A stretch of DNA of 64,000 nucleotides from Planctomycetota bacterium (GTDB lineage Bacteria; Planctomycetota; UBA1135; GCA-002686595), in assembly GCA_016795325.1 (NCBI GenBank), contig JAEUHY010000015.1:434001-498000 (forward strand), written 5' to 3'. A program made the position numbers and the translations under genes. The notes under the pieces were generated by a model, which was not told the DNA's origin, did no database searches, and was given only the letters and a program-made list of their open reading frames with translations. Below, piece by piece: positions 43,474 to 51,353 of this stretch; the first letter of the stretch is position 1, and each line of letters begins with the position of its first letter.

Positions 43474-45279
43474 ATGTCTCGAGCAGCACCGCGTCCGCGC
43501 ATCGCCGTTCTTCCCGAACTGGTCAAGAACCAGATCGCCGCCGGCGAGGTCATCGAGCGGCCGGCTTCGGTGGTCAAGGAGCTGGTCGAAAACGCGCTCG
43601 ACGCCGGCGCGACGCGCATCCAGGTCGACCTCGAGGAGGGCGGCGTCAAGCTGATCCGCGTCACCGACGACGGCTGCGGCATGGAGGCGGGCGACCTGCC
43701 GCTGGCGTTCGCAGCGCACGCCACGAGCAAGCTCGCGAGCGTCGACGACCTCGACCACATCGCCACGCTCGGTTTTCGCGGCGAGGCGCTCGCGTCGATC
43801 GCATCCGTGGCGCGTGTGCGCGCGTTCTCGCGCCGCCACGAAGCGCTGCTCGGCGCGCAGCTCGAGATCGAAGGCGGACGCGCGAGCGACGTGCGCGAAG
43901 CGGGCGGCGCCGCGGGCACGTCGATCGAGGTGCGCGACCTGTTCTTCAACACGCCAGCGCGGCGGCGTTTCCTCAAGACCACGGCGACCGAGCTGGGGCG
44001 AGCGCTCGACGTCATCCAACGGCTCGCACTCGCGCAAATCGGCGTCGGTTTCGTCGCGACGCACGACGGGCGGCGCCTGTTCGATGTCGAGCCGTCGATG
44101 GACTTGCGCGCGCGCGTGCGGCGCACGTTCGGCGCCGAGCTCGCCGACGCGCTCGTGCCGGTCTCCGGCGCCGACGGCGACACGCGCTTGGAAGGTTTCG
44201 TCGCGCCGGTGCGTTTCGCGCGCGGCGACACGACGCGCCAGATGTGGTTCCTCAACGGCCGGCCCTTGCGCGACAAGATCCTCGCGCGGGTGCTGCGCGA
44301 CGCGCACCGCGGCTTCGTCGTCGACGGCAAGCAGCCGACGGCCTTCCTGTCGCTCGCGATGGATCCCGCCAAGGTCGACGTCAACGTGCATCCGGCCAAG
44401 GCCGAAGTGCGCTTCCGCGACGAGCGCCGCATGTTCGGCTTCCTCGTGGCGGCCCTGCGGCCCGCGGTGCAGTCGACCGACATGGCGACGCCGGGCGAAC
44501 GTCTGCTCTCCTTCGCGCAGCGCCGCGACGAGGCCGCGCACACGCTCGCGCCGCAGCCTGCACCGCGTCAACACGGCTTCGCCGACAGCGGCGCCCTCGC
44601 ACGCGGCGAGCGACCGATGTACGTGCGCGAGTCGTTCGCGCCTGCGACGTCGAGCGCAGACGCGCCGGCGCGGCTCGACGAGCCTGCGCGCCGAAGCGAC
44701 GAGCCGCTGCGCGGCCCGTTCCTGCAGGTGGCGCGGACCTACATCGTTCGCGCGCTGCCGGACGGCTTCGAAGTGCTGGACCAACACGCGCTGCACGAGC
44801 GCCTGACCTTCGAGCAACTGCGCGAGGAGTTCGAGCGCGGCGCGATCGAGGTGCAGCACCGCCTCACGCCCGAGCTGGTCGAAGTCGGCGCCGCGCAGGC
44901 GCGCCTGGTCGAGGCTCACTTCGAGGCGCTCGCGAAGGTCGGCGTCGTGCTCGGACGCTTCGGCGAAGGCGTGATCGCCGTGCACGGTTTGCCGGCGCGG
45001 CTGCGGCGGCCGGACGCGGAAAGCCTGGTGCGCGACGTGATCGCGACCATCGAAGCGAGCGGGGCCGCGCCGGATTCCGGCGTGCTCATGGAAGAGGTTC
45101 TCCACCGCGCCGCCTGCCGTTCGTCCGTGATGGCCGGCGACGAGCTGAGCGAGATCGAGATCCGCGCGCTGCTGTCCCGCGCCGCGGACTCGCCGCACGA
45201 CCAGACCTGTCCGCACGCTCGGCCGACGCGCGTGCGCTTCACGCTCGCCGACCTCGAGAAGGCCTTCCACCGCCGCTGA
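43474..45279 (+). CDS. mutL: DNA mismatch repair protein MutL with endonuclease motif
   Basis: A 601-residue MutL. The GHKL ATPase has VKNQIAAGEVIERPASVVKE, NALDAGAT, DDGCGM, LGFRGEALASIASV and LFFNTPARRRFLK. The C-terminal domain carries the nuclease motif DQHALHERLTFE (D-Q-H-A-x2-E-x4-E, from about residue 436), with the supporting ACRSSVMAGD and CPHARPT. This is the form found in bacteria without MutH, where MutL itself nicks the new strand. The ATG follows a -10-like TACAAT by 6 nt and lacks a ribosome binding site, although the frame is open 48 bp further upstream. Confidence 0.97.
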   Translation: MSRAAPRPRIAVLPELVKNQIAAGEVIERPASVVKELVENALDAGATRIQVDLEEGGVKLIRVTDDGCGMEAGDLPLAFAAHATSKLASVDDLDHIATLGFRGEALASIASVARVRAFSRRHEALLGAQLEIEGGRASDVREAGGAAGTSIEVRDLFFNTPARRRFLKTTATELGRALDVIQRLALAQIGVGFVATHDGRRLFDVEPSMDLRARVRRTFGAELADALVPVSGADGDTRLEGFVAPVRFARGDTTRQMWFLNGRPLRDKILARVLRDAHRGFVVDGKQPTAFLSLAMDPAKVDVNVHPAKAEVRFRDERRMFGFLVAALRPAVQSTDMATPGERLLSFAQRRDEAAHTLAPQPAPRQHGFADSGALARGERPMYVRESFAPATSSADAPARLDEPARRSDEPLRGPFLQVARTYIVRALPDGFEVLDQHALHERLTFEQLREEFERGAIEVQHRLTPELVEVGAAQARLVEAHFEALAKVGVVLGRFGEGVIAVHGLPARLRRPDAESLVRDVIATIEASGAAPDSGVLMEEVLHRAACRSSVMAGDELSEIEIRALLSRAADSPHDQTCPHARPTRVRFTLADLEKAFHRR

Positions 45280-45395
45280 GCGCGCGCGCCGAGAACTTGC
45301 TGGGCGCAGCTCCGGGGCGCGGCCCTCGGCGCCGCTCTCGGGCGCTACTCTGTGCGCTTCGCGGCCTCGTCCAAGCCGCGCGAGGAATCCGCCGC

Positions 45396-47552
45396 ATGTC
45401 CGTCGTCCGTGTCGCCGTCGTCGTCGCCTCTGTTCTCGCCCTCGGGGCCTGCTCCGCGCCGTCCGAGCGTACTCGCCAGGCTCAGGCCGCTGATCCGTTC
45501 GCGGGGCACGACGCGCCGAGCGCCAAGCGTGCGTTCGAGATCGCCGACTTCTACGCGGCCGCGCTGGTCGGCGCTCCCAGTCTCGCGCCCGACGAAGCGA
45601 CGGCGGTGTTCGGCGTGCGCCGTTACGACCTGACGGCAGGCAAGAGCTGGTCGCAGATCTGGCGCGCGCGGCTCGCCGACGGAAGCGTGGGGGCGCTCAC
45701 CAGCGGTCAGCACAACGACACCGACCCGCAGTACACGCCCGATGGAGGGAGCATCGTGTTCCTCTCCAACCGCGGCGGCTCGAGCCAAGTGTGGACGATG
45801 CCCACCGACGGCGGCGAACCGCGCCAGCTCACGAGCTTCGCGCCCGGCATCGGTTCGGCGCTGCTCTCGCCGGACGGTCGCTGGCTCGCGGTGACGGCGG
45901 AGTTGTTCCCCGAGTGCGGGCTCGACCTCGAGTGCCACGAGCGCAACGCGAAGGGACTCGACGGCAAGCTGCAGGTGCGCGTCGCCGACGAGTTGCTCTA
46001 CCGCCACTGGACGAGTTGGCATCAGGGCAAGCGCACGCACATCCTGCTCGTCGACGCGACGAGCGGCGCGGTGGTGAAGGACCTCACGCCGGGCCCGTTC
46101 GACGCGCCGGGCTTCTCACTCGGCGGCCGTGGGCTGGCTTGGTCGCCCGACAGCAAGGAACTGTGCTACGTCGCCAACCACGACGCGGACGCGGCGCGCT
46201 CGACGAACTCCGATCTGTTCGCGGTCGCGATCGAGGGCGAGCCCACGCCGAACTCGGCGCGCAACCTCACGGCCGACAACAAGGGCTGGGACGGCGCGCC
46301 GCTGTACTCGCCGGATGGCAAGTGGATCGCCTTCATCCGGCAGTTGACTCCGGGATACGAAAGCGACTTGCGGCAGCTCGCGTTGCTCGAGCGTTCGACC
46401 GGCAAGGTCACCTACCTCACCACGCGCGAGAACTTCGACGACTGGGTCGAGGACATGCGTTGGGCGCCGAGCAGCGAGGCGCTCGTGTTCCAGGCCGAAC
46501 ACGAAGGCCGCAATCCGCTCTTCTACGTCGAACTGGAGTCGGGAGGATCGATCGCGGGCGTGCTCGAACACGGCCACATCAACGGCTGGGAGCTCACGCG
46601 CGCGGGCGAGGTCGTGTACTCGCAGCGCGCCATCGCGCAGCCCAGCGAACTGTTCACCACGAAGCTCGGCGAAGCTCCGCGCCGCGTGACGCACTTCAAC
46701 CAGGCGCTCGAGTCGCAGGTCGACATCCGGCCCGCGGCGGAGCTGTGGCTCGAGGGCGACGGCGGACGACCGATCCACACCTTCGTCGTGACGCCGCACG
46801 GATTCGATCCGTCCAAGCGCTACCCGCTGATCCTCAACGTGCACGGCGGACCGCAGTCGCAGTGGACCGACGCGTTCCGCGGCGATTGGCAGGTGTATCC
46901 GGGCAAGGGCTACATCGTGGCCTTCTGCAATCCGACGGGTTCGACGGGCTACGGCCAGGATTTCACCGACGCCATCACGGGCGAGTGGGGCGGCAAGCCG
47001 TTCCGCGACCTGATGAAGGTCTGCGACGCGCTCGAGCGTTTGCCGTTCGTCGACAAGGAGCGCATGGGCGTCATGGGCTGGAGCTACGGCGGCTACATGG
47101 CCATGTGGATGCAGGGCCACACCGAGCGCTTCAAGGCCAACGCGGCGATGATGGGGCTGTACGACCTGCGCTCGTTCTACGGCGCGACCGAGGAGCTGTG
47201 GTTCCCCGAGCACGACTTGAAGGGCGAGCCGTGGACGAGCTCGCACTACGAGCGCTGGTCGCCGTCGAACTACGTCGAGAACTTCAAGACGCCCGCGCTC
47301 GTGATCGGCGGCGAACTCGACTACCGCGTGCCATACACGCAGAGCCTGCAGTACTTCACCGCGCTGCAGCGCCGCGGCGTGCCCTCGCGCCTGGTGATGT
47401 TCCCGAACGCCGGTCACTGGCCCGCGTGGCACGAGATGGCCTTCTACTACAACGTGCACCTCGACTTCTTCCAGCGCTACCTCGGCGGCGGCGCCGCGCC
47501 GTGGAAGGTCGAAGCGCACGCGCGCAATCTGCAGTTCGCCAAGAGCCCTTGA
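45396..47552 (+). CDS. S9-family prolyl oligopeptidase-type peptidase, lipoprotein
   Basis: A 718-residue secreted peptidase. A signal peptide with lipobox (VVVASVLALGACS) precedes a WD40/PD40-like beta-propeller (DTDPQYTPDGGSIVFLSNRG, LLSPDGRWLAVTAE, LAWSPDSKELCYVANHD, APLYSPDGKWIAFIRQL). The alpha/beta-hydrolase domain has the nucleophile Ser563 in GVMGWSYGGYMAMWM, Asp in VIGGELDYRVPYTQS and His in FPNAGHWPAW, with LILNVHGGPQSQ forming the oxyanion region. DPP4- and acylaminoacyl-peptidase-like enzymes of this group trim short peptides. GAGGA lies before ATG 45396, and a -10-like TACTCT lies at 45346-45351. Confidence 0.95.
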   Translation: MSVVRVAVVVASVLALGACSAPSERTRQAQAADPFAGHDAPSAKRAFEIADFYAAALVGAPSLAPDEATAVFGVRRYDLTAGKSWSQIWRARLADGSVGALTSGQHNDTDPQYTPDGGSIVFLSNRGGSSQVWTMPTDGGEPRQLTSFAPGIGSALLSPDGRWLAVTAELFPECGLDLECHERNAKGLDGKLQVRVADELLYRHWTSWHQGKRTHILLVDATSGAVVKDLTPGPFDAPGFSLGGRGLAWSPDSKELCYVANHDADAARSTNSDLFAVAIEGEPTPNSARNLTADNKGWDGAPLYSPDGKWIAFIRQLTPGYESDLRQLALLERSTGKVTYLTTRENFDDWVEDMRWAPSSEALVFQAEHEGRNPLFYVELESGGSIAGVLEHGHINGWELTRAGEVVYSQRAIAQPSELFTTKLGEAPRRVTHFNQALESQVDIRPAAELWLEGDGGRPIHTFVVTPHGFDPSKRYPLILNVHGGPQSQWTDAFRGDWQVYPGKGYIVAFCNPTGSTGYGQDFTDAITGEWGGKPFRDLMKVCDALERLPFVDKERMGVMGWSYGGYMAMWMQGHTERFKANAAMMGLYDLRSFYGATEELWFPEHDLKGEPWTSSHYERWSPSNYVENFKTPALVIGGELDYRVPYTQSLQYFTALQRRGVPSRLVMFPNAGHWPAWHEMAFYYNVHLDFFQRYLGGGAAPWKVEAHARNLQFAKSP

Positions 47553-47679
47553 CGAAACGCCCCGCGGCGCCCGGACGTGCTGCCATTCGTTTGGGCGGCG
47601 CGGCCGCGCACGTGCATCCACGACTCATTCCGATAGAGGCTTCAAGTCGCGCGGCGCGCGGCGCGAGCACGCGCGAACT

Positions 47680-48180
47680 TCACTTGCGGCGCAGCACGAG
47701 GTCGTGCGCGCCCACGATCGGATCCTTGCCGCCGCTGGGGTTGTCCCACGTGGTGACACTGCCCCAGATGTGCACGTCCTGCGCGTTCTTCTCAACGAGA
47801 TTGAAGGGCGCGATCACGTACACGCTCGGCGCGCTCTCGCCTTCGATGACGAGGCCGCGGAGCTCGCCGCGCACGATGTAGTCGGTGGCTAGGTCGAGCG
47901 TGCGTCCCAACTCGCCGCGGTTGGCGGCGACGATGCCGCTGGTCAGCTGCGCGGCGCCGACCGTGCCGCTCACCTGGCCATCGGCGGCGATCACGAACTC
48001 GACCGGTAGCGCTTGGTTGGACTTGCCGCCGATGCGGCTGACGATCGCTTCGCCATGCCACACGCCTTGGATGCGAGCGGGCGCCGGGTCGAGGCGCTCG
48101 GAGCCGGCGCATGCAGCGCACAGGGCGAGCAGGAAAGGCGCTGCGAAACGGGGGAGCGGGTGGGAGACGATTGTGTTCAT
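47680..48180 (-). CDS. Putative lipoprotein of unknown function
   Basis: A 166-residue protein with a signal peptide and lipobox (APFLLALCAACAG). The mature part looks like a small beta-barrel (IQGVWHGEAIVSRIGGKSN, VEFVIAADGQVSGTVGAAQL, DYIVRGELRGLVIEGES), ending in WDNPSGGKDPIVGAHDLVLR. The word order, a GxWxG strand, an internal Gly-Thr-Val strand and a late LR-rich strand, recalls lipocalin-like envelope proteins, without a firm match. It is convergent with the S9 peptidase gene (127 bp apart, no feature seen in between). Function unknown. Confidence 0.7.
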   Translation of the reverse strand: MNTIVSHPLPRFAAPFLLALCAACAGSERLDPAPARIQGVWHGEAIVSRIGGKSNQALPVEFVIAADGQVSGTVGAAQLTSGIVAANRGELGRTLDLATDYIVRGELRGLVIEGESAPSVYVIAPFNLVEKNAQDVHIWGSVTTWDNPSGGKDPIVGAHDLVLRRK

Positions 48181-48300
48181 GGTGGTGCTGGGCGCGGGAT
48201 TCGCGCGCGCAGGACGACCTTACGGCTTGTTGGGAGTTCGGGGACGGCACTAGCGCAGAGGCTGTCGATTCCCTGCGCTTTGCGACGCCCGTTCGACGAA

Positions 48301-48337
48301 GCGCGGGCGCCGGTCGGAGTGCGACCGACGCCCGCGC
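48301..48337 (-). terminator. Long hairpin after the repeat protein
   Basis: Stem GCGCGGGCG/CGCCCGCGC (48301-48309/48329-48337), a 2x2 internal loop, then GGTCG/CGACC (48312-48316/48322-48326). It lies 42 bp beyond the stop of the gene at 48379. There is no T-tract. Confidence 0.5.
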
Positions 48338-48378
48338 TGGAAAGCGACCTTGGATGGCCGCTCCGTTCCGCATCCCGC

Positions 48379-51111
48379 CTACGGGCAGAGCGTCACTTCC
48401 AGCGCGTTCGACAGCGCGACATTCGTGCCGTCGGGGTTCTGCGGGTCGCGCAACCACCACTGGAAGCAGCGCACCTGACCGACGAAGCCCTGCGCGAACG
48501 CGACGGGTGTCTGCGCGGCGCCGCTGCCGTCGAGGGTGACGAGCGGTTGGCGCACGAGCGGCGTCGTCGCGCACATCCAACCACCCGCGAAGGGCAGCGC
48601 GGCGCGCGCCGCGCCCGAGAAGCTGATCGCACTCACATTCGGAACGCCGCCCGCAAGCTGCAGCTGGAACGAGTTCTGCGCCACGCTGGCGACGCCGCTG
48701 AAACCGATCGTCGGCAACGAGCCGAGCGAGGTCGACTTCGCGGTGCAGTAGACCTGCGGGGCCGGGCAGGCGCCGTCGACCGTGCGCAGCGCGATGCGGT
48801 ACGCCGCCACGCCGTTCGTTGCATCGAAGCGCGAGCTGGCGAGCAGCACGCGTCCGCCGCCGACGCCCGCGAGCGCCGGACCGCATTCCGACACGTCTCC
48901 GAGCTCGACCGCCACGCCCAGCGGATCGAGCAGCGCGCCTTGGCGCGTGACGCGCGCCACGTACAGGTCGCTGCGCGTGTCGATCATCGAGGTCGAAGCG
49001 CGCAGGTCCTGCCACGCGACCACGTACTCGCTGCCGTTCCAGCTCGCGCTGGGGTTGAATTGCTCGGCGTTCACGCCCGCGACGAGCGGCACAGGATTGG
49101 CGTCGAGGAATGCGCCGGCGCCGTCGATGCGCCGCGTGTGGATACGCCGCGTGAGGTTCGACGACGTGCCGAACACCCAGCTGATCAGCGCCTGGTCACC
49201 GGCCGAAGCGACGCTGACCGAGTGGTTGTACGCGTTGAACGTTCCGGCGACCCAGAAGGGCGCCGTCGCGACGCCGTTCGCATCGACGAAGGCCGCGTTC
49301 ACGTCGCTGTGCGGATCGTTGTTCCAGTAGTTGCGCTGCCACACGACGAGCCAGCGGCCGTCGAGCGTGCACACGTCGGTCTCAACCGCGTAGTTGCTGT
49401 TCAACACCGTCGGCGCGCCGAGCACCGCGCCATCGCTGCCGCGCAGGCGCACGTAGTGCGGGTACTGCATCAGCGGCCAGGAGTACGAGCGCACGTACGT
49501 GACGAGGAACTCGCCGTTCAGCCCGGCGGCTTCGGGGCGTGCGCCGACGCCCACGCTGATCGGTTGCGCGTCGAGCCACGCGCCGTTCGGCGACAGACGA
49601 CGCGCGTAGACCAGCGCGTTCGAGCCCGACTCCCAGGTGATCAGGTACACCGAGCCGTCGAAGGCCGCGCTGGGCTCGCCTTCGAGCAGTCCCGTCGCGA
49701 CCACCAGCGGTTGTGCGTCGAGTGCGACGCCGTTCGCGTCGAGCCGCGAGGCGAGGATGCTGCGCGCGCCCGAGGTTTCGCTGCGGAACACGAGCAGCGA
49801 GTTCGTCGTTCCGTGCACGAGGTCGGCGCCGACCTGCGCGCTCGCGCCGGTCGAGATGCCCGTCTGCACGCCCGCGCCAGCCGGACCGCTCAAGCGCGCC
49901 GTGTACACGTCGAGACCTTCGTAGCTGCCGGCGCGCGCGTCGGCCCAGGCCAACTGCACTCCGCCCGCAGGCGCCGCTACGAAGAGCGGCGCGACCAGCG
50001 TGCTGTTCGCGGTCGCATCCGCGAGGAATCCGCTGGCGTCGAGCAGCACGCCGCTGGCGTTGATGCGCGCGAAACGCGCTCCGTTGTCGTTCCACGACAC
50101 GAACCAGTTCGTGCCGTCGAAGGCAGGCGCGGCCTGCGGGCCGACGCCGTAGTACATGTTGGTGACGAGCGTCAGCGGGCTCGCCTCGAGCACTTGACCG
50201 CTCGAGGCGACGCGCGCGGCGTGGACATGGCTCCAGGTCGAGTTCGTGGCGCCGCCTTGCCAAGCGACGAGGAACTGCGAGCCGTTCGAGCCGATCTGCG
50301 GCCAACTGTCGTCGGCCGCGGTGGCGCCGATCGTGAACGGCGCCGCGTCTTGCCAAGTGAGCGCCGAGTTGAAGCGCCGGCCGACGACGTCGTCGCTCGT
50401 CCCCGAGTAGCGCGACCACACCAAGAGGAACGAGCCCTGCGCGTAGGCGAGCTCGTAGTTCAGCAGCTGGCCCGTCTCCGCAATGAGCTCGACCGGCGCG
50501 GCGTCGAGCAGCGCGCCCGCAGGCGACACGCGCGCGGCGCGCAGGTCGGCCGAACCACCGGACGTGCCTTGCGCGGCGACGACCCAGTTGGCGCCGTCAC
50601 TCGCGAGAACCAGCGTCCCGATTTCGGAGAACGAATAGGGCAGGATCACGAGCGGCGCGCTGTCGAGGACAGCGCCCAGCGGCGAGACGCGCACGCCGAC
50701 GACCGCGCTCGAGTAGGGCGACGCGAGCGGGGCTTGCGACTTCCACACGACAAGCCAGTTCTGTCCGTTCCACGCGACCAGCGGGGCGGTGTCCGCGCCC
50801 GGCGCGTTCGAGAGAGCGAACGGCGTGCTCTCGATGCGCTGACCGTTGGCGTCGAGCCGCACGGCGAAGATCTCCGTGCCGCTCTCTGCGCCGCCAGCGT
50901 TGCTCGAGAGCGTCGTGCGGCGGTCGCTCCAGGCGACCAGGTGGCCGCTGCCGCCGCGCGCCATCGCTGGCGTGGTCTGATCGCCCGTGGCGAGGCCGAC
51001 GAGCGCGTCGCCCGGCAGCGCGCGGATGGGGGAGACGGCAGGGCTCTGGGCCGCGGCCGAGTCGAAGGTGAGGACTGCCACAGCGCACGTGAGTGCGACC
51101 AGGTTCTTCAT
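48379..51111 (-). CDS. Secreted repeat (beta-propeller-like) protein with shared C-terminal module
   Basis: A 910-residue secreted protein with a signal peptide (LVALTCAVAVLTFDSAAAQ). About ten repeats of some 55-100 residues follow. Each has an R-x3-x-G-x2-L-D-A-x-P word (RVSPLGAVLDSAPLVI, RLDANGVALDAQPLVV, RRLSPNGAWLDAQPISV) and a preceding strand such as GSFLLVWSRY or GSQFLVAWQGG, consistent with a large beta-propeller. The last 130 residues (YCTAKSTSLGSLPTIG to LSNALEVTLCP) match the C-terminus of the S8 protease at 27535-31275. GAGG stands 9 nt before ATG 51111. It is monocistronic and divergent from the S46 peptidase. Function unknown. Confidence 0.85.
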   Translation of the reverse strand: MKNLVALTCAVAVLTFDSAAAQSPAVSPIRALPGDALVGLATGDQTTPAMARGGSGHLVAWSDRRTTLSSNAGGAESGTEIFAVRLDANGQRIESTPFALSNAPGADTAPLVAWNGQNWLVVWKSQAPLASPYSSAVVGVRVSPLGAVLDSAPLVILPYSFSEIGTLVLASDGANWVVAAQGTSGGSADLRAARVSPAGALLDAAPVELIAETGQLLNYELAYAQGSFLLVWSRYSGTSDDVVGRRFNSALTWQDAAPFTIGATAADDSWPQIGSNGSQFLVAWQGGATNSTWSHVHAARVASSGQVLEASPLTLVTNMYYGVGPQAAPAFDGTNWFVSWNDNGARFARINASGVLLDASGFLADATANSTLVAPLFVAAPAGGVQLAWADARAGSYEGLDVYTARLSGPAGAGVQTGISTGASAQVGADLVHGTTNSLLVFRSETSGARSILASRLDANGVALDAQPLVVATGLLEGEPSAAFDGSVYLITWESGSNALVYARRLSPNGAWLDAQPISVGVGARPEAAGLNGEFLVTYVRSYSWPLMQYPHYVRLRGSDGAVLGAPTVLNSNYAVETDVCTLDGRWLVVWQRNYWNNDPHSDVNAAFVDANGVATAPFWVAGTFNAYNHSVSVASAGDQALISWVFGTSSNLTRRIHTRRIDGAGAFLDANPVPLVAGVNAEQFNPSASWNGSEYVVAWQDLRASTSMIDTRSDLYVARVTRQGALLDPLGVAVELGDVSECGPALAGVGGGRVLLASSRFDATNGVAAYRIALRTVDGACPAPQVYCTAKSTSLGSLPTIGFSGVASVAQNSFQLQLAGGVPNVSAISFSGAARAALPFAGGWMCATTPLVRQPLVTLDGSGAAQTPVAFAQGFVGQVRCFQWWLRDPQNPDGTNVALSNALEVTLCP

Positions 51112-51353
51112 GACCAACCTCAAAAGGGGAGTGCGGTGCGGCGGCGGCTCCTGCCAGGGAGCGTTCGCCAGGGTTGGCCTCGGCGCATGAGGCGGGATGC
51201 AACTGTGGCTCGCCCCGCTCTCCCGCGCCATGCGCAGTGCGGGCGAGGCCGCTGTGAAACAGTTCGTACGCACGCGCCGGCCAGGAAAGCTGCGCCAGGC
51301 GGCGCTGCGCGGTACAACCCTGGGCCAACCCACCCCGTCCCCACCCAAGAAAC

